Shown piece by piece: positions 5,136-7,562 of a stretch of DNA of 7,562 nt. The stretch's first letter is position 1. Each line of letters starts with the position of its first letter. Both the position numbers and the translations under genes were made by a program. Below the pieces are notes generated by a model. It saw nothing but the letters and a program-made list of their open reading frames with translations, searched no databases and had not been told where the DNA came from. The stretch is from Chloroflexi bacterium UBA4733 (GTDB lineage: Bacteria; Chloroflexota; UBA4733): NCBI GenBank assembly GCA_002404055.1, contig DHIZ01000371.1, forward strand, positions 27,120 through 34,681, written 5' to 3'.

Positions 5136-7021
5136 GCCTTAACCGGGGCAGCGGCCAGCCAGTCCGGCCGCCGCAGGAGTGTGCGCTCGTCCCCGATGCG
5201 GCGGGTGACGCGCTGCAGGTCAAGGTGTTCCAGCAGAGCCAGGCTGTAGCGTCGGCTGATCGCCAGCAGATCGCGCACCTGCGCGACGGTGAGCGGGCCG
5301 CCTTCCAGCGCGCGCACCACCCGTTCGACCATCTCTCGGTAGACGGCGCTGGGGTAAGCCACCTGGTCGTTCAGGCGCACCACCTGCCGCTGCTCGACCA
5401 GGAAGGCCATGATATCCGTGCTGTCAGTACCCGTGCCGGTGAGGTCGCTCAGTGCCGGTGGGCTGTAGCCGGCGGCGGCGAGCGCGGTGAGGATGCTATC
5501 GGCCTGCCGCTGTTGGGCCGCTGATAGGTGCGGTTGGAAGTGCGGTGCATGCACCAGGCCGCCCTGCTCGGCCAGCACGCCATCGGCGATCAGGTGCGCC
5601 GCTACGGCCGGCCAGAGGGCGGGGGCAATCCCCAGGCGCTCGCGCAGTTCCTCGCGGGGCATTCCCATGCGCAAGGGCTGAGCGTTGTGATAAGCCGTGA
5701 GCACGCGCTGGGTACTGCCGGTCAGCGCTTGCCAGCCTTCGCTGGCGGCGACTGCCTCCCCGGCAATGATGGCGCTCCCGGCCTGCTGCAGGGCCTGGAG
5801 GGCCCCGGCTATTTCACCCAGCGGCAGTTGCAGGCGCTCCGCCAGTTCAGCGCTGTCCCAGAGGCGGCGTGACCGAAGCACCTCCTCCAGCAGCGCTGCC
5901 GCATCCAGGTCGCTGCCCAGCACGACGGTCGCCTTGCCGCGCCGGGCACGGCGGGCCTGCGGGTCCAGCACCTCCCCGCCGCCGATCGTCTGTGCCGGCG
6001 ACGGCCGGCGCACGATGAAGCGGTCACCGCGTCGCAGCACCGCCGGCTGGGCCAGGCGCAGTTGGGCCGCGCCAGTCTGTTCGGGGGCGATGCTGTGGTC
6101 GTTGAGGACGCGCACTGTGGCCGGGATCTCGGCAGCGCCGCTGTAGAACAACACCTCGTCGCCCGACAACAACGGCTGCCCGGCGACGGCCAACAGCCGC
6201 AAGGAGACATCGATGGTGCTGGTCGGCTGCAGGGCGCCGGGCCGGCAGAGGATATCCCCTCGGCGCAATTGGTCGACCGTCAACCCCACCAGGTTAGCGG
6301 CCACCCGGCTGCCCGGTTGGGCGGTGTCTACACGCTGGCGGTGCGTCTGCAAGGAACGCACGCGGCTGCGCAGCCCGGCGGGCAATACCTCGATCTCTTC
6401 CCCGACGCGCAACGCGCCATCCAGCAACGTCCCGGTCACGACGGTGCCGTGCCCGCTGAGCGTGAAGACGCGGTCGATCGGCAGGCGCGGTGAGCCGGAC
6501 GCCGCGTGCGGCGCGATGTCCGCCAGCAGCGCATCAAGCGTCGCCAGCAACTCCGCCAGGCCGGCCCCGCTGACGGACGACACCGGCAGGAGCGGCGCGC
6601 CTTCTAACACGGTTCCGGCCAGCTCCTGCCGAATATCATCGCTCGCCAGTTCCAGCCAGTCCGCTTCCACCATGTCGATCTTGGTCACAGCTACCAGGCC
6701 GTGGCGGATGCCCAGCAGGTCGATGATGGCGAGGTGTTCGCGTGTTTGCGGCATCATCCCTTCGTCGGCGGCGACCACCAGCATAGCCACATCAATGCCG
6801 CCGACGCCGGCCAGCATGTTGCGGACGAAGCGCTCGTGGCCCGGCACATCGACGATGCTTACCTCGCGGCCACTGGGCAAGGCGAGCCAGGCGAAGCCAA
6901 GGTCGATCGTCATGCCGCGCAGCTTCTCTTCGGCCAGGCGGTCGGGGTCCATGCCGGTCAGCCGGTAGACGAGCGTCGACTTGCCATGGTCCACGTGCCC
7001 GGCGGTGCCGACAACGAACAT
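5132..7021 (-). CDS. selB: Selenocysteine-specific translation elongation factor SelB
   Basis: SelB is the GTPase that carries selenocysteinyl-tRNA to the ribosome at UGA codons marked by a SECIS hairpin in the mRNA. The G domain is complete: G1 GHVDHGKST (8-16), the switch GMTID (36-40), G3 DVPGHERF (58-65), G4 TKID (113-116) and G5 SSVSGAGL (148-155). EF-Tu-like barrels follow (about 180-345, with FTLSGHGTVVTGTLLDG and RRGDRFIVRRPSPAQTIGGG). The C-terminal region (about 370-629) has the winged-helix repeats that bind SECIS RNA, ending in the typical SRRYSLALLEHLD and VTRRIGDERTLLRR. At 629 residues it has the usual family length. The frame is open 40 codons further upstream, but that extension is low-complexity and runs through palindromic DNA. 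The ATG at 7021-7019 starts directly with the G domain and has AAAGGGAG about 10 bases before it. It stops on TGA, overlapping the next gene by four bases. No selA, selC, selD or selenoprotein gene is visible here. Confidence 0.95.
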   Translation of the reverse strand: MFVVGTAGHVDHGKSTLVYRLTGMDPDRLAEEKLRGMTIDLGFAWLALPSGREVSIVDVPGHERFVRNMLAGVGGIDVAMLVVAADEGMMPQTREHLAIIDLLGIRHGLVAVTKIDMVEADWLELASDDIRQELAGTVLEGAPLLPVSSVSGAGLAELLATLDALLADIAPHAASGSPRLPIDRVFTLSGHGTVVTGTLLDGALRVGEEIEVLPAGLRSRVRSLQTHRQRVDTAQPGSRVAANLVGLTVDQLRRGDILCRPGALQPTSTIDVSLRLLAVAGQPLLSGDEVLFYSGAAEIPATVRVLNDHSIAPEQTGAAQLRLAQPAVLRRGDRFIVRRPSPAQTIGGGEVLDPQARRARRGKATVVLGSDLDAAALLEEVLRSRRLWDSAELAERLQLPLGEIAGALQALQQAGSAIIAGEAVAASEGWQALTGSTQRVLTAYHNAQPLRMGMPREELRERLGIAPALWPAVAAHLIADGVLAEQGGLVHAPHFQPHLSAAQQRQADSILTALAAAGYSPPALSDLTGTGTDSTDIMAFLVEQRQVVRLNDQVAYPSAVYREMVERVVRALEGGPLTVAQVRDLLAISRRYSLALLEHLDLQRVTRRIGDERTLLRRPDWLAAAPVKA

Positions 7022-7031
7022 GGGCTGCGAT

Positions 7032-7039
7032 CTCCCTTT
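7032..7039 (-). promoter_or_regulatory. Ribosome binding site of selB
   Basis: The minus strand reads AAAGGGAG, about 10 bases before the ATG at 7021-7019. It supports the short start at the G domain rather than the upstream extension of the frame. Confidence 0.55.
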
Positions 7040-7066
7040 AGTTAAAGAGCAAGGGTAGCAGACGGA

Positions 7067-7105
7067 GGGGCAGGGCGGCGAGTGCGAGAGGGGACAGGGC
7101 GGCGA
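7067..7105. repeat. Short direct repeat CAGGGCGGCGA, period 24
   Basis: CAGGGCGGCGA occurs at 7071-7081 and 7095-7105, each preceded by GGGG (the second with one extra A). The second copy runs into the first hairpin of the adjacent palindromic element, so the first copy may be a partial, decayed unit of the same repeat. Confidence 0.5.
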
Positions 7106-7153
7106 CCGCAGTCGCCCCTCGTCCTTGGCCGCCGATCGCAATCGCGGCCCTGT
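7094..7153. repeat. Paired palindromic units (REP/BIME-like) upstream of selB
   Basis: Two hairpins lie in a row. The first is GGCGAC-CGCA-GTCGCC (7101-7116), a perfect 6-base stem. The second is GGCCGC/GCGGCC (7127-7132 and 7144-7149) with an unpaired C, then GAT/ATC, also around a CGCA loop (7137-7140). The outer ends, ACAGGGC (7094-7100) and GCCCTGT (7147-7153), are inverted copies, so the two units face each other as in a BIME. It lies about 70 bases upstream of the selB start and 155 bases upstream of the secreted-protein gene. It could be a dispersed genomic repeat or part of the selB leader. The rest of the 7022-7307 spacer shows no tRNA-like T-loop and no clear promoter; TTATAC at 7228-7233 is a weak -10-like match. 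Confidence 0.6.
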
Positions 7154-7297
7154 ACTCCCCCCTCGCGTCGCCTCGCCCCTGACTATTCTCCCCCTTGCGC
7201 GGCAATCACCGCTGCGACCGTGCTACGTTATACGGGCAATGTCAGCAGTCCGCGCGTTGCGGCGGGTGTGATAGCGTGTGCGTTGAGCGAGGAGTTT

Positions 7298-7303
7298 GAG
7301 GAG
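7298..7303 (+). promoter_or_regulatory. Ribosome binding site of the secreted-protein gene
   Basis: GAGGAG at 7298-7303 lies 4 bases before the GTG at 7308, a little close. The in-frame TTG (7320) and ATGs (7323 and 7326) are 16-22 bases away, too far, so GTG 7308 is preferred. Confidence 0.5.
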
Positions 7304-7307
7304 AACT

Positions 7308-7562
7308 GTGCGAACACGATTGATGATGCTGTTTTCGGCGGTGTTCTTAGTCCTTGGCTGGGTGGGTCCGCTGTCCGGCTCGGCGGCGGCGCAGACCGCC
7401 TCTGCCGACTTTGCGTTGCCCACCGGCCACTTCTATACCGAGGCCAACGGCCAGGGCGGCAACGGCGGCAACGGCTTTGCGATCACCGACGACGGGGGGG
7501 TGCCCTTCTGGTCGGAGTTTCAGCGCCTGGGCGGCGTGAACAGCCTGGGCTACCCGGTGTCC
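7308..7562 (+). CDS. Secreted protein with LGYPVS-type motif, 3' end cut off
   Basis: The frame is open for 85 codons from GTG 7308 to the right edge, with no stop. It starts with a clear signal peptide: a basic MRTR N-terminus, a hydrophobic core (about 5-22) and a likely signal peptidase site after the AAA at 26-28, before QTASA. The mature part begins with a Gly/Asn-rich stretch (GHFYTEANGQGGNGGNGFAI), then GGVPFWSEFQRLGGVNSLGYPVS. This last motif recurs in extracellular proteins of Chloroflexota and is loosely reminiscent of LGFP repeats. The function is unknown; an extracellular or surface role is inferred. A run of seven G (7494-7500) lies inside the coding part. As written, the frame through it agrees with the motif on both sides. 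The selB gene starts divergently at 7021. Confidence 0.75.
   Translation, partial: MRTRLMMLFSAVFLVLGWVGPLSGSAAAQTASADFALPTGHFYTEANGQGGNGGNGFAITDDGGVPFWSEFQRLGGVNSLGYPVS

Noticed and set aside
4200..5249. Long open frame (349 codons) on the plus strand
   Set aside because: It lies opposite the glycosyltransferase and the end of selB. Its product is a Gln/Arg/Gly-rich string with no motif, as expected opposite GC-rich genes.
7022..7141. 40-codon upstream extension of selB
   Set aside because: It runs through palindromic repeat DNA, gives a Pro/Cys/Ser-rich string, and the G domain begins right at the ATG at 7021 with a binding site before it.
7022..7307. A possible tRNA-Sec (selC) gene next to selB
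   Set aside because: No T-loop sequence (GTTCGA or close) and no cloverleaf-length pairing could be found; the hairpins are better explained as palindromic repeats.
7223..7423. Open frame of 66 codons on the minus strand
   Set aside because: It overlaps the well-supported start of the secreted-protein gene and has no motif or clear binding site.
7354..7539. Open frame of 61 codons on the plus strand
   Set aside because: It is an out-of-frame shadow of the secreted-protein gene; the real frame has a signal peptide and the LGYPVS motif.

Overview
This is a GC-rich bacterial window, dense with genes and probably from a Chloroflexota bacterium (Thermomicrobia or a related class). That placement is inferred from three things. 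First, the gene cut off at the right edge is a secreted protein with an EFQRLGG...LGYPVS motif, a type I know mainly from that phylum. Second, the membrane glycosyltransferase has the C-terminal beta-rich tail often seen there. Third, GTG and TTG starts are frequent. No rRNA, tRNA, transposase, CRISPR array or phage gene was seen.

Layout from left to right: (i) a possible minus-strand gene start runs off the left edge (1-63). (ii) A divergent spacer with a sigma-54-like -24/-12 match leads into ctaB (195-1247, +), the heme O synthase of heme A biosynthesis, which carries an unusual N-terminal membrane extension. (iii) A small two-helix membrane protein (1269-1529, -) converges on ctaB. It is divergent from an alkaline-phosphatase-superfamily protein (1654-3000, +) of the type I phosphodiesterase/nucleotide pyrophosphatase kind, in which several expected metal ligands appear to be replaced. 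(iv) A minus-strand pair, selB (5132-7021) followed by a polytopic GT-C membrane glycosyltransferase (3042-5135), is joined by a 4-base GTGA overlap and converges on the phosphodiesterase-like gene. (v) The selB leader and spacer (7022-7307) holds two related hairpins with identical CGCA loops in inverted arrangement, like a REP/BIME element. (vi) The start of a secreted, Gly-rich protein (7308 to the edge, +) follows; it has no stop in the window.

The genes do not form one pathway. ctaB points to an aerobic respiratory chain with heme A/O oxidases. selB implies selenocysteine decoding elsewhere in the genome, since selA, selC, selD and any selenoprotein are absent here. The glycosyltransferase, the phosphodiesterase-like protein and the small membrane protein suggest cell-envelope work, but no substrate can be read from the sequence. 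I did not find a clear new multi-gene system. The most unusual points are the degraded active site of the phosphodiesterase-like protein, the 60-base-spaced repeat inside the glycosyltransferase gene, the paired CGCA-loop hairpins, and the translational coupling of selB to an envelope enzyme.
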